A stretch of DNA of 64,000 bases, taken from NCBI GenBank assembly GCA_030263805.2, contig CP136010.1:2247001-2311000 (forward strand), given 5' to 3'. The notes beneath the pieces were generated by a model. It searched no databases, was not told where the DNA came from, and saw only the letters and a list, made by a program, of their open reading frames with translations. This document shows positions 7,635 through 21,746 of the stretch, piece by piece. The position numbers and the translations under genes are program-made. Each line of letters opens with the position of its first letter. Positions within the stretch are counted from its first letter, which is position 1. Origin of the DNA: Pseudomonas sp. FeN3W. Its GTDB lineage: Bacteria; Pseudomonadota; Gammaproteobacteria; Pseudomonadales; Pseudomonadaceae.

Positions 7635-10067
7635 ATGCGTTTTTTGAAATTTCTTCTCTGGTCGTGCTTCGCAGTTTTTTGCGCACTCTTGCTGAGCATC
7701 AGCGGCGCATTTCTCTACCTCAGCCCCAACCTCCCCTCCGTCGATTCCCTGCGGAGCATACAGCTTCAAATTCCGCTGCGGGTCTATAGCGCAGATGACA
7801 AGCTGATCGCCGAGTTCGGGGAAATGCGACGTTCACCGATCCGCTTCGAGGACATCCCCGAGGAATTCATCCACGCACTGCTGGCTGCCGAGGACGACAA
7901 TTTCGCTAATCATTATGGCGTCGACATCACCGGCCTGATGCGCGCTGCCACGCAATTATTGAAAAGTGGCCAGATTCAGACCGGCGGCAGCACCATCACC
8001 ATGCAGGTGGCGAAAAATTACTTCCTTACCAGTGAGCGAAGTTTCTCGCGCAAGATCAACGAGATCCTGCTGGCCCTGCAGATAGAGCGCGAGCTCAGCA
8101 AGAACGAGATTCTCGAGCTGTATGTCAACAAGATCTACCTCGGCAATCGTGCCTATGGAATCGAGGCGGCTTCTCAGGTGTATTACGGCAAGCCCATTTC
8201 GGAGCTTAGCGTCGCTCAGCTGGCGATGATCGCCGGCCTGCCGAAGGCGCCTTCCGCATTCAACCCACTGGTTAATCCGACCCGTAGCAAAGAACGACGG
8301 GACTGGATCCTGGGCCGCATGCACAGACTTGGCTCACTAGATGAAACTAGCTATCGGCAAGCACTCGCCGAACCTGAGACCGCTCGGTACCACGGCGCAG
8401 CACCCGAGCTGGATGCCGCTTACATAGCCGAGATGGCCCGCGCCGAGATGGTAGGCCGCTTCGGCAGCGCGGCCTACACGGATGGCTTCCGGGTGCAGAC
8501 TACGGTATCCAGCGAGCGACAGCTTGCCGCCAACCTCGCACTCGACAACGGATTGATTGAATACGACCAGCGACACGGCTACCGCGGGCCGGAAGCGCGC
8601 CTCACAGAACTACCGCGCGACAGCTGGCCCAGTGAGCTGGCCAAGTACCGAAGCCTTTCCGGCTTGCAGCCGGCCGTCGTCACGCAGGTAGAGACCAGCG
8701 GAATTCTGGTGCTGACGCGCGACGGAAACGAGCACGCAGTTGCCTGGGACAGCATGAAGTGGGCCCGTCCCTACCTCGGCATCAACAGCATGGGACCAAG
8801 GCCGCAACGCCCAGCCGATGTGGTCAAGCTAGCCGACGTAGTACGCATTCGCTGGCAGGATGATGAGACTGCCGTATTCAGCCAAGTGCCGCAGGCGCAG
8901 GCGGCACTGGTTTCACTCGACCCCCAGGATGGTTCGATCGAAGCGCTGGCAGGCGGCTTCTCGTTTGGCCAGAGCAACTACAACCGGGCCATTCAAGCCA
9001 AGCGCCAGCCCGGATCGAGCTTCAAACCATTCATTTACAGCGCAGCGCTGGACGCGGGTTACACCGCCGCAAGCCTGGTCAACGACTCCCCCATCGTGTT
9101 CGTCGAGCAGGGCATGGACCGCATCTGGCGCCCGAAGAACGACAACAATACGTTCCTCGGACCGATTCGCATGCGCGAGGCGCTGTACAAATCGAGGAAT
9201 CTGGTTTCGATTCGTCTACTGCAGACCATGGGCATCGATCACACGATCGATTACATCAGCCGCTTCGGTTTCAATTCGCAGGACTTACCGCGCAACCTGT
9301 CTCTGGCATTGGGAACGGCGACGCTGACACCAATGGAGATCGCCACCGGCTGGACGACCTTTGCCAACGGTGGTTACAAGATCGAGCCATACCTGATCCA
9401 GCGCATAGAAGACCGTGAAGGCAAGTTGCTCTTCGAGGCCAACCCGGCACGAGTGCCATCGCGCAGTACCGATACCCAGGAAACGGAAACCGAGGTTTAC
9501 GCAGCGCCTGACAATCGAGACCTGAATGACGGCGAAGAACTCGACAACGAGCCACGCTTTGCCGAGCAGGTACTCGATGAACGTACCGCCTACATCATGA
9601 CCAGCATGCTGCAGGACGTCATCAAGCGCGGTACAGGACGGCGTGCGCTGGCCATGGGTCGCGGTGACATCGCGGGTAAAACCGGCACCACCAACGACTC
9701 CATCGACAGCTGGTTCTCCGGCTATAACGCCGACATCGTCACCACGGTATGGGCGGGCTTCGACCAGCCACAGAGCCTGGGGCGCAACGAGTACGGCGGA
9801 ACGGTCGCGCTGCCGATCTGGATGAGCTACATGAGCGCAGTGCTCAAGGACATGCCCGAGCATCCGCCAGCGGAACCGGACGGACTGCTCAAGCTACGCA
9901 TAGATCCGGTCAGCGGTCGCGCTGCCACGCCCAGCACGCCTGATGCCTATTTCGAGGTCTTCAAGAGCGAGGATTCGCCGCCCCCCATGGGTGAATTCGA
10001 TTCTGGAACCCAGGCGCCTGGAAGCCCTCTTCCGGCCGATGAAGCCGCCCCACTCGATCTGTTCTGA
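7635..10067 (+). CDS. mrcA: Penicillin-binding protein 1A (class A bifunctional PBP)
   Basis: 810 aa, also called ponA. It polymerises glycan strands and cross-links peptides in peptidoglycan. An N-terminal signal anchor (about 5-28) is followed by the GT51 glycosyltransferase domain (EDDNFANHYGVD with the catalytic Glu; GGSTITMQVAKN). An OB-like insert follows, then the transpeptidase domain with SSFK (catalytic Ser461, Lys464), SRN (in YKSRNLVS) and KTGT (in AGKTGTT). The acidic, proline-rich tail is typical. The gene is divergent from pilM and ends in a strong terminator shared with maeB. Confidence 0.96.
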   Translation: MRFLKFLLWSCFAVFCALLLSISGAFLYLSPNLPSVDSLRSIQLQIPLRVYSADDKLIAEFGEMRRSPIRFEDIPEEFIHALLAAEDDNFANHYGVDITGLMRAATQLLKSGQIQTGGSTITMQVAKNYFLTSERSFSRKINEILLALQIERELSKNEILELYVNKIYLGNRAYGIEAASQVYYGKPISELSVAQLAMIAGLPKAPSAFNPLVNPTRSKERRDWILGRMHRLGSLDETSYRQALAEPETARYHGAAPELDAAYIAEMARAEMVGRFGSAAYTDGFRVQTTVSSERQLAANLALDNGLIEYDQRHGYRGPEARLTELPRDSWPSELAKYRSLSGLQPAVVTQVETSGILVLTRDGNEHAVAWDSMKWARPYLGINSMGPRPQRPADVVKLADVVRIRWQDDETAVFSQVPQAQAALVSLDPQDGSIEALAGGFSFGQSNYNRAIQAKRQPGSSFKPFIYSAALDAGYTAASLVNDSPIVFVEQGMDRIWRPKNDNNTFLGPIRMREALYKSRNLVSIRLLQTMGIDHTIDYISRFGFNSQDLPRNLSLALGTATLTPMEIATGWTTFANGGYKIEPYLIQRIEDREGKLLFEANPARVPSRSTDTQETETEVYAAPDNRDLNDGEELDNEPRFAEQVLDERTAYIMTSMLQDVIKRGTGRRALAMGRGDIAGKTGTTNDSIDSWFSGYNADIVTTVWAGFDQPQSLGRNEYGGTVALPIWMSYMSAVLKDMPEHPPAEPDGLLKLRIDPVSGRAATPSTPDAYFEVFKSEDSPPPMGEFDSGTQAPGSPLPADEAAPLDLF

Positions 10068-10091
10068 TCGAACCGGCCTTCGCCAACCAAC

Positions 10092-10122
10092 AAAAAACCC
10101 CGCCTTGGCGGGGTTTGTTTTT
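10092..10122. terminator. Bidirectional rho-independent terminator between mrcA and maeB
   Basis: Stem AAACCCCGC / GCGGGGTTT (10095-10103 with 10108-10116) around a 4-nt loop. A T-rich run follows on the plus strand, and the A-run on the left gives a T-run on the minus strand. It sits between the convergent ends of mrcA (10067) and maeB (10132). Confidence 0.85.
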
Positions 10123-10131
10123 CAGCGCAGA

Positions 10132-11400
10132 TCAGCCGTTGAAAACGTCGTTCACCGACTGCAGCGGGTAATGCGACGGATAAGGCAATGTCGCCACGCC
10201 ACTTTCGATGGCAGCCTTGGCCACGGCGTCAGACACCAACGTGATAAGACGCGGGTCCATTGGCTTCGGAATGATGTACTCGCGGCCGAATTCCAGGCTA
10301 TCCACACCATATGCAGCAGCCACTTCAGCCGGCACCGGCAATTTGGCGAGATCGCGAAGGGCCAGGGCGGCCGCGATCTTCATTTCCTCGTTGATGCGCT
10401 TGGCACGCACGTCCAGCGCTCCGCGGAAGATGAACGGGAAGCCCAATACGTTGTTGACCTGGTTCGGGTAGTCCGAACGACCAGTCGCCATGATGACGTC
10501 CGAACGCGTCGAATGTGCCAGCTCAGGGCTGATCTCCGGATCCGGATTGGAGCAAGCGAACACCACCGGATTGGCCGCCATGCGCTTGAGGCCCTCCGGG
10601 CTCAGCAGATTGGCACCCGACAGGCCGACGAAAACATCGGCGCCATCGAGGGCGTCATCCAGAGTACGCTTGTCGGTCTCGTGGGCGAACACAGCCTTGT
10701 ACTGATTCAGGTCGTCACGGCCAGCATGGATGACGCCTTTGCGATCGATCATGAAGATGTTCTCGATCTTCGCCCCCATGCTGACCAGCAGTTTCATACA
10801 CGAAGTCGCGGCAGCCCCGGCACCGAGACAGACGATCTTGGCCTGCTCGAGAGTCTTGCCGGCGATTTCCAGCGCATTGAGCATACCGGCAGCCGTCACG
10901 ATGGCGGTGCCATGCTGGTCGTCATGGAACACCGGAATGTCGCACTGTTCGATTAGCGCGCGCTCGATCTCGAAGCACTCGGGCGCCTTGATGTCTTCCA
11001 GATTGATGCCACCGAAGGTGATCGAGATGCGCTTGACGGTATCGATGAAGGCCTGCGGGCTTTCGGCATCGACCTCGATGTCGAACACGTCGACACCGGC
11101 GAAGCGCTTGAACAGCACGCCCTTGCCCTCCATGACCGGCTTGGAGGCCAGCGGGCCCAGGTTACCCAGGCCGAGAATAGCGGTGCCATCGGAAATCACC
11201 GCCACCAGGTTGCCCTTGCCAGTGTAGCGGTAAGCCAGTTCCGGATCGCGACCGATCTCGCGGACAGGCTCGGCGACACCTGGGCTGTAAGCCAGGGAAA
11301 GGTCGCGAGCGGTGGCGGTGGGCTTGGTCAGCTCGACGCTCAGTTTTCCTGGACGGGGCTGGGCGTGATACTCGAGAGCGGCAGTTTTCAGGTCAGTCAT
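10132..11400 (-). CDS. maeB: NAD(P)-dependent malic enzyme (oxaloacetate-decarboxylating)
   Basis: 422 aa. It converts malate to pyruvate and CO2 with reduction of NAD(P). This is the short form with only the malic enzyme domains; the C-terminal phosphotransacetylase-like domain of long MaeB proteins is absent. Visible motifs: SLAYSPGVAEP near the N-terminus, FEIERALIEQ and FHDDQHGTAIV (metal/substrate site), the VCLGAGAAATS Rossmann loop and FACSNPDPEI. The start is the ATG at 11398-11400; an in-frame extension to 11466 lacks family similarity. It is convergent with mrcA. Confidence 0.93.
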   Translation of the reverse strand: MTDLKTAALEYHAQPRPGKLSVELTKPTATARDLSLAYSPGVAEPVREIGRDPELAYRYTGKGNLVAVISDGTAILGLGNLGPLASKPVMEGKGVLFKRFAGVDVFDIEVDAESPQAFIDTVKRISITFGGINLEDIKAPECFEIERALIEQCDIPVFHDDQHGTAIVTAAGMLNALEIAGKTLEQAKIVCLGAGAAATSCMKLLVSMGAKIENIFMIDRKGVIHAGRDDLNQYKAVFAHETDKRTLDDALDGADVFVGLSGANLLSPEGLKRMAANPVVFACSNPDPEISPELAHSTRSDVIMATGRSDYPNQVNNVLGFPFIFRGALDVRAKRINEEMKIAAALALRDLAKLPVPAEVAAAYGVDSLEFGREYIIPKPMDPRLITLVSDAVAKAAIESGVATLPYPSHYPLQSVNDVFNG

Positions 11401-11551
11401 GTGGCATTTCCGCTTATTTTTACTGGGACAGACAGGCGGTCGAGCATACGCCAAGAACAAGCGCACTCACAAGCCAGCAGGCCGGCTGACTGTCAAGCCC
11501 AAGCCGCTACGACTTTCCGGGTAGATTCACGCGCCAGTACGAACAACCGAT

Positions 11552-12346
11552 TCAGCGCGACAACCCCAGCATCGCCGGATGGGTAACGCGCAGCATCCAG
11601 CGGGCCTGCCCGGCACCAGCCTGCCCGCGGCGATCGACCACCCAGCCCCTTAGCTGGAGTCGCTTCCCGGCAAGCGCAGTCATTGCCCGGGCATCGAATG
11701 CGTCAAGCGCCTGCGGCGGTATGTTCACCACCAGCGGACCATCCATTTCCAGCCAATAGCCGCCGCGATTGCGCTCGATCCGCTCGACCCTGCCCTCGAG
11801 CAGCGTGAAGCCACCGCGCCTCAACGATTGCGGCGAGGCGGGCTTCAGCTCGCGCCAGACACCCAGACCGCTTTGCCGCGCCTGCCGCTCCGCCCGCTGC
11901 TGACAGGCCACCAGCCGCGTATTCGGCGCCACAGCGACCATGAAGCCAAGGCCATCAGCAAGCAGTACGGCTTCGAGATTACGCCCCTGCACATCATAGG
12001 CATGGGCCAGCGTACGCCCATAACGATCCTGTCGCTCCTCGCCCAGGACCAGACCGACCCGCCCGTCACTGGCCCGCACCACCCCCTGCAGTCGGCGCCG
12101 CGCGGCTACCGCGAACGGCTCGGCCTTGCGCCCGTCACGCCCCAGTTCCGGCGTGTTGATACCGATCAGCCGCACGCTGCGACCATCGACCAGACGCAGC
12201 GTGTCGCCGTCGACGACCTGCGCCACCTCCAGCATCGATAAGTGCCCCGGCGATGGACAGAACGCCAGTGCCTGAATTTGCCAGAAGACGGAAACGAAAA
12301 AGGCGCCCACCAGGGACGCCTTCTTCATGTGCTCGGAAAACCCCAT
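11552..12346 (-). CDS. Thermonuclease (SNase-like) family secreted nuclease
   Basis: 264 aa. An N-terminal hydrophobic signal (SLVGAFFVSVFWQIQALA) is followed by a staphylococcal-nuclease OB-fold domain. Catalytic-type residues are recognisable: DGDTLRL, RLIGINTPE, and the Tyr/Arg-rich RQDRYGRTLA. A C-terminal region of about 90 residues (RVERIERNRGGYWLEMDG) resembles a second OB-type domain. It probably degrades nucleic acid outside the cytoplasm. The ATG at 12344-12346 has GGGA upstream; the internal ATG at 12328 is also possible. It lies 20 nt after rpmE on the same strand. The exact substrate is unknown. Confidence 0.8.
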   Translation of the reverse strand: MGFSEHMKKASLVGAFFVSVFWQIQALAFCPSPGHLSMLEVAQVVDGDTLRLVDGRSVRLIGINTPELGRDGRKAEPFAVAARRRLQGVVRASDGRVGLVLGEERQDRYGRTLAHAYDVQGRNLEAVLLADGLGFMVAVAPNTRLVACQQRAERQARQSGLGVWRELKPASPQSLRRGGFTLLEGRVERIERNRGGYWLEMDGPLVVNIPPQALDAFDARAMTALAGKRLQLRGWVVDRRGQAGAGQARWMLRVTHPAMLGLSR

Positions 12347-12366
12347 CGGATTCCCGGTACGCCAGC

Positions 12367-12579
12367 TTACTTGGCGCCGAACACACCGAAACGCTGCTTG
12401 AAGCGATCGATACGGCCGCCGGTATCCAGCACCTTCTGCTTGCCGGTGTAGAACGGGTGGCACTCGGAGCACACGTCGATGTTCAGGTTCTTGCCCAGCG
12501 TGGAGCGGGTCTTGATGACGTTGCCACAGCTGCAGGTGGCCTCGATTTCGACGTAATTCGGATGGATATCGGCTTTCAT
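12367..12579 (-). CDS. rpmE: 50S ribosomal protein bL31
   Basis: 70 aa, the standard size. It keeps the zinc-binding cysteines (CSCG near residue 16 and CSEC near residue 37), so it is the zinc-containing C+ form. The start is the ATG at 12577-12579, giving MKADIHPNY. It is divergent from priA, as in other pseudomonads. Confidence 0.97.
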   Translation of the reverse strand: MKADIHPNYVEIEATCSCGNVIKTRSTLGKNLNIDVCSECHPFYTGKQKVLDTGGRIDRFKQRFGVFGAK

Positions 12580-12774
12580 GATGAATCCTCTAAGATTGCG
12601 TGCCGCCACCCGACCCTATGTCGAGTACCGCACGAAGTAGGGCGCGAATCATACCAGAGCGCTAGGGTGATGCAAGCGCGGGCGACAGATGTACAGAGCC
12701 GCCGGAGGCGTGCTCGCGACGACGCCGAATCGCGTCATCGTTTACCATCGCCGCACATCACCAAGGATCATCGC

Positions 12775-14997
<2,223 letters not shown>

Positions 14998-15017
14998 GCT
15001 GGAAGCTGGAAGCGAGC

Positions 15018-15089
15018 GTAGGGTGGATGTCGTTTTTTACATCCACCGTGGCTCCGCTCGTCGGATCGGTGAAGCGTGATCCGACCTAC
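15018..15089. repeat. Palindromic intergenic element after priA
   Basis: The element begins GTAGG and ends CCTAC. It contains a perfect 9-bp hairpin, GGTGGATGT (15022-15030) with ACATCCACC (15039-15047), and a second imperfect pair GGATC/GATCC further on. It resembles the mobile GTAGGGTGGAT-type palindromes common in Pseudomonas intergenic DNA. It may help end priA transcripts but has no T-run. Two copies of the heptad GCTGGAA lie just upstream (about 15000-15014). Confidence 0.6.
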
Positions 15090-15147
15090 AGCTGCAAGCG
15101 AATCAGTGTGGCGGCCGGCGCCAAATGCCCGCCAAGCTTTTTCTTGC

Positions 15148-15199
15148 AGCTTATGGCTTGCAGCTCGAGGCTGCGTTTTGAAGCTTATGGCTTGCAGCT
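15148..15199 (+). repeat. 18-nt direct repeat pair upstream of argS
   Basis: AGCTTATGGCTTGCAGCT occurs perfectly at 15148-15165 and 15182-15199, a 34-nt period. It is followed by AGCTTGCCGCTGCT, which recurs near the xerC start (about 63328-63341). A TATAAT at 15212-15217 directly abuts the second copy. Confidence 0.8.
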
Positions 15200-15211
15200 T
15201 GCCGCTGCTTT

Positions 15212-15217
15212 TATAAT
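15212..15217 (+). promoter_or_regulatory. Possible -10 element of argS
   Basis: A perfect TATAAT sits 37 nt before the argS ATG, immediately after the repeat element. No good -35 is seen at 16-18 nt (TTGCAG is 14 nt away), so the assignment is weak. Confidence 0.3.
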
Positions 15218-15254
15218 GCCGGGTTTTCGCGCACTCCTGCGGACCGAGCCGACC

Positions 15255-16994
<1,740 letters not shown>

Positions 16995-17660
16995 GTGGCT
17001 GCAAGGAAGAAAGCCGCGCCCAAACGAGGCGCCAGCCGCTATCAGGCGCCCGCCAAACAGGCCGTACCAGGCTGGATCTGGCTGGTATGTGGCCTGGTGA
17101 TCGGCGGATTCATCATGTTCCTGATGAGCCTCGAACCAGGTGGCGAAGAGGTCAAACGCAACAAGGATGCGCCCAAGACCGCGATCAAGGAGCAGCCCAA
17201 GCGCACGCCAGCCAGCGAGCAACCGACCAAGCCGAAGTACGACTTCTATACCCTACTGCCGGAGTCGGAAGTGATTCTGCCGCCGGAAACCAAGCAGCCA
17301 GAACCGCCGGCCAAGCCGGTAACACCGGAGGAAGCGGCCAAGATCGACGAGGCACGCGCCCAGGCCGCGCTCAACGGCCAGGTGCCACCACCGCCCCCAA
17401 CGGTGGCCAAGGCGCCGGTGACGCAGTTCTTCCTGCAGGCCGGCTCGTTTCGCCAGCAGGCTGAGGCCGATCGGGTACGCGCGCAGATCATCCTGCTCGG
17501 CCAGGACGTACGTGTGGAGAACGTGAAGGTGCGCGACGAGCCCTGGTATCGCGTGCTGGTCGGACCGTACAGCAGTCGCGAGCAGCTGAACAGCGCACAG
17601 AAGACGCTAGCCGCCAGTGGTTACAAGAACCTGCTGCTACAGCAGCGCCAGGCACGCTGA
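16995..17660 (+). CDS. SPOR-domain (FtsN-like) cell division protein
   Basis: 221 aa. A short basic cytoplasmic head (ARKKAAPKRG) is followed by one membrane helix (about 24-44), a long Pro/Lys/Glu-rich periplasmic linker, and a C-terminal SPOR domain (about 138-215, FFLQAGSFRQQAEADR and WYRVLVGPYSSREQ) that binds denuded septal glycan. GTG at 16995 directly abuts the argS stop, so it is translationally coupled; the argS-SPOR pairing is known in Pseudomonas. It may be the FtsN equivalent, but I do not see the essential E-domain clearly enough to claim that. Confidence 0.85.
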   Translation: MAARKKAAPKRGASRYQAPAKQAVPGWIWLVCGLVIGGFIMFLMSLEPGGEEVKRNKDAPKTAIKEQPKRTPASEQPTKPKYDFYTLLPESEVILPPETKQPEPPAKPVTPEEAAKIDEARAQAALNGQVPPPPPTVAKAPVTQFFLQAGSFRQQAEADRVRAQIILLGQDVRVENVKVRDEPWYRVLVGPYSSREQLNSAQKTLAASGYKNLLLQQRQAR

Positions 17661-17673
17661 AGGCGCTGAACGA

Positions 17674-17702
17674 AAACGCCGGGCTTTCGACCCGGCGTTT
17701 TT
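17674..17702 (+). terminator. Rho-independent terminator after the argS operon
   Basis: Perfect 10-bp stem AAACGCCGGG (17674-17683) with CCCGGCGTTT (17691-17700), a 7-nt loop and a T-run. The A-run on the left means it could also work for the minus-strand gene ending at 17725. Confidence 0.85.
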
Positions 17703-17724
17703 CATTCTGGCGTAGCAAAACGAG

Positions 17725-18696
17725 TCAACTTTCCCGCGGCGCGTAAGCGAACACGTCAGCGCGCATCTGATGCGGGTCCATCCCCGCCTCCACCAGCGCG
17801 TCCAACGTGCCATAGACCATCGACGGCGAACCGCTGGCGTAGATATGCAGCGGCTTGAGATCGCTGAAATCCTCGCGAATCGCTTCGTGCAGCATGCCGC
17901 AGCGACCCTCCCAACCGCAGATATCGCTGACGACACGGTGCAGATGCAGATTGCTCATGCCCTGCCACTCATCCCAGTGCGGCAGCTGGTAGAAGTCTTC
18001 GGGATGGCGCACCCCCCAGTACAAGTGCACCGGATGCGAGAACCCTGCGGCCCGGCAATATTCGATCAGACTGTGCATCTGCGCCATGCCGGTGCCCGCC
18101 GCAATCAATACCAAAGGGCCATCCGGCAACTCGGCCAGGTGGGTGTCGCCGAATGGCAGCTGAATCCGTGCATACCCCTGTCGTCGCAGGAATGCCAGCA
18201 GCTCGATCGCGGACGCCTCACGAGCCAGCACATGCAGTTCGAGCTCGCGGCCACTGCCGGGTGCCGAGGCGAGAGAGAAAGCCGACCACTCGCCATCCTC
18301 CCGCTGCAACAACAGGTACTGACCAGCGTGATAGCGCGGTTGCCGGCCAGCCGGCAGGCGCAAGCGCAGGCGCACCACATCGCCACCGACCTCTTCGTCG
18401 CCACTCAACTGACAGCTCAACTCGCGCACCGGTAGTTCGCCAGGCGCCAGCACGCCATCCCAGAGCAGCACGCAGTCTTCCAGCGGCTCGGCCAGGCAGG
18501 CCAACAGCTCACCGTGATCCCGCACTTCGCCAGCCTGAAGCACGCGTCCTTCGACCAGCAACGAGGCGCAGATGTGACAGTTGCCGTTGCGACAGCTCTG
18601 CGGGCATTCGTAGCCCAAGCGCTTGGCGGCATCGAGAAATCGTTCGCCGGGCTGCACGTCGAGCACGGCACCGGATGGCTGCAAGGTAACTTTCAT
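17725..18696 (-). CDS. 2Fe-2S ferredoxin / FNR-type NAD(P)H oxidoreductase
   Basis: 323 aa. A plant-type ferredoxin domain at the N-terminus has the cysteine cluster CPQSCRNGNCHICA near residues 34-47. A flavin-binding FNR domain follows (YLLLQREDGEWSAFSLAS) and an NAD(P) domain (LVLIAAGTGMAQMHSLIEY). Related proteins are named CDP-6-deoxy-delta-3,4-glucoseen reductase or Fre-like flavin reductases. It lies 73 nt downstream of ubiD, a frequent pairing, so a role in electron or flavin supply for the UbiD/UbiX system is plausible but unproven. The start is the ATG at 18694-18696; GTG at 18702 is possible. Confidence 0.85.
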   Translation of the reverse strand: MKVTLQPSGAVLDVQPGERFLDAAKRLGYECPQSCRNGNCHICASLLVEGRVLQAGEVRDHGELLACLAEPLEDCVLLWDGVLAPGELPVRELSCQLSGDEEVGGDVVRLRLRLPAGRQPRYHAGQYLLLQREDGEWSAFSLASAPGSGRELELHVLAREASAIELLAFLRRQGYARIQLPFGDTHLAELPDGPLVLIAAGTGMAQMHSLIEYCRAAGFSHPVHLYWGVRHPEDFYQLPHWDEWQGMSNLHLHRVVSDICGWEGRCGMLHEAIREDFSDLKPLHIYASGSPSMVYGTLDALVEAGMDPHQMRADVFAYAPRES

Positions 18697-18769
18697 GTGC
18701 ACGTCTTATCAGTGAACGGGATGACCCGCCAAGGCTTCGGGCGGGCTCGGGCCCGCCTCTTCGGTTATG

Positions 18770-20236
18770 TCAGTCGATACCCAGCTGCGACCAGAGTTCA
18801 TCGACCCGCTGCTTTATCGCCGGATCCTGGACGATGGCCCGGCCCCATTCGCGGTTGGTCTCGCCCGGCCATTTATGGGTGGCATCCAGGCCCATCTTCG
18901 AGCCCAACCCGGAGATCGGCGACGCGAAATCCAGGTAGTCGATCGGCGTGTTGTCGATCATCACCGTGTCGCGCTTGGGATCCATGCGCGTGGTGATAGC
19001 CCAGATCACGTCGTTCCAATCACGGGCGTTGATGTCGTCGTCGGTGACGATGACGAACTTGGTGTACATGAACTGCCGCAGGAAGCTCCATACACCCAGC
19101 ATGACCCGCTTGGCGTGGCCGGGATACTGCTTCTTCATGGTCACCACCGCCATGCGGTAGGAACAGCCTTCCGGCGGCAGGTAGAAATCGACGATCTCCG
19201 GGAACTGCTTCTGCAGGATCGGCACGAACACCTCGTTCAGTGCCACGCCGAGAATCGCCGGCTCATCCGGCGGACGCCCGGTATAGGTGCTGTGGTAGAT
19301 AGGGTTCTTGCGCTGGGTGATGCGCTCGACGGTGAACACCGGGAAGCGGTCGACCTCGTTGTAGTAGCCGGTATGGTCGCCGTAAGGTCCTTCGTCGGCC
19401 ATCTCCCCCGGATGGATGTGCCCTTCGAGGACGATCTCCGCGTACGCCGGTACCTGCAGATCGGAACCGACCGCCTTGACCAGCTCGGTGCGCGAGCCGC
19501 GCAACAGACCGGCGAAGGCATATTCGGACAGCGTATCGGGCACCGGCGTGACCGCACCGAGGATCGTCGCCGGATCCGCACCCAGCGCTACGGCGACCGG
19601 GTATGGCCGATCCGGATATTTCTCGCACCACTCACGGAAATCCAGTGCCCCGCCACGATGGCTGAGCCAGCGCATGATCACCTTGTTGCGACCGATGACC
19701 TGCTGACGGTAGATGCCGAGGTTCTGCCGCTCCTTGTTCGGTCCCTTGGTGATGGTCAGGCCCCAGGTGATCAGCGGCGCCGCGTCACCCGGCCAGCAGT
19801 GCTGCACCGGGATCTTCGCCAGATCGACATCGTCACCCTCGAGAATCACGTCCTGGCAGGGCGCATCCTTGAGCACCTTGGGCGCCATGCTGATGACCTT
19901 CTTATAGATCGGCAGCTTGCTCCAGGCGTCCTTCAGACCCTTCGGCGGCTCCGGCTCCTTGAGAAAAGCCAGCAGCTTGCCGATCTCTCGCAGTTCGGAG
20001 ACATCCTCGGCACCCATACCGAGGGCGACCCGCTGCGGCGTGCCGAACAGATTGCCGAGCACCGGCATGTCGAAACCGGTCGGGTTCTCGAAGAGCAGCG
20101 CCGGGCCCTGTTTGCGCAGGGTGCGGTCACAGATTTCGGTCATTTCCAGAACGGGGGAAACCGGCACGGCCACACGCTTGAGCTCGCCGCGTTGTTCGAG
20201 GACGCGCATGAAATCGCGCAGGTCGGAGTATTTCAT
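18770..20236 (-). CDS. ubiD: 4-hydroxy-3-polyprenylbenzoate decarboxylase
   Basis: 488 aa prenylated-FMN-dependent decarboxylase of ubiquinone synthesis. Family features: YSDLRDFMRVLEQRGEL at the N-terminus, the central metal/prFMN-binding region with the conserved EGHIHPGEMADEGPYGDHTGYYN block, and DINARDWNDVIWAI near the C-terminus. I start it at the ATG at 20234-20236. The in-frame extension upstream (ASSFQLPA) is coded by the GCTGGAA repeat and is not part of the gene. Confidence 0.95.
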   Translation of the reverse strand: MKYSDLRDFMRVLEQRGELKRVAVPVSPVLEMTEICDRTLRKQGPALLFENPTGFDMPVLGNLFGTPQRVALGMGAEDVSELREIGKLLAFLKEPEPPKGLKDAWSKLPIYKKVISMAPKVLKDAPCQDVILEGDDVDLAKIPVQHCWPGDAAPLITWGLTITKGPNKERQNLGIYRQQVIGRNKVIMRWLSHRGGALDFREWCEKYPDRPYPVAVALGADPATILGAVTPVPDTLSEYAFAGLLRGSRTELVKAVGSDLQVPAYAEIVLEGHIHPGEMADEGPYGDHTGYYNEVDRFPVFTVERITQRKNPIYHSTYTGRPPDEPAILGVALNEVFVPILQKQFPEIVDFYLPPEGCSYRMAVVTMKKQYPGHAKRVMLGVWSFLRQFMYTKFVIVTDDDINARDWNDVIWAITTRMDPKRDTVMIDNTPIDYLDFASPISGLGSKMGLDATHKWPGETNREWGRAIVQDPAIKQRVDELWSQLGID

Positions 20237-20237
20237 A

Positions 20238-20300
20238 GCTGGAAGCTGGAAGCTGGAAGCTGGAAGCCAATCCACTTCTAGCTTCCAGCTTCAGGCTTCC
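20238..20300. repeat. GCTGGAA heptad tandem repeat with inverted copies
   Basis: Four tandem copies of GCTGGAA (20238-20265) are followed after a short spacer by inverted copies (AGCTTCCAGCTTCAGGCTTCC, about 20279-20300). The two halves can pair into a stem immediately after the rho stop on the minus strand, so the element may terminate rho transcription. It fills the whole rho-ubiD gap. Confidence 0.8.
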
Positions 20301-20304
20301 CGCT

Positions 20305-21564
<1,260 letters not shown>

Positions 21565-21746
21565 AGAGAGAGTCAGGAAGGATGTAGAAAGCGATTAGCT
21601 TGAGAAGCCGCGCAGCAGGAGACGAACGGATTCGTTGTGCTTTATGAGGCTGAAGTGCGTCGGCGACGGCATGCAGAGGGCGACGGAAGAATGCGTCGCG
21701 AGGCCGAATTTAGCACCGTGCAGGCGCAGCGTCCACCCTGCCGATG

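Noticed and set aside
18767..20281. 504-codon plus-strand open frame over ubiD
   Set aside because: Mirrors ubiD almost exactly; its C-terminal end is GCTGGAA repeat sequence.
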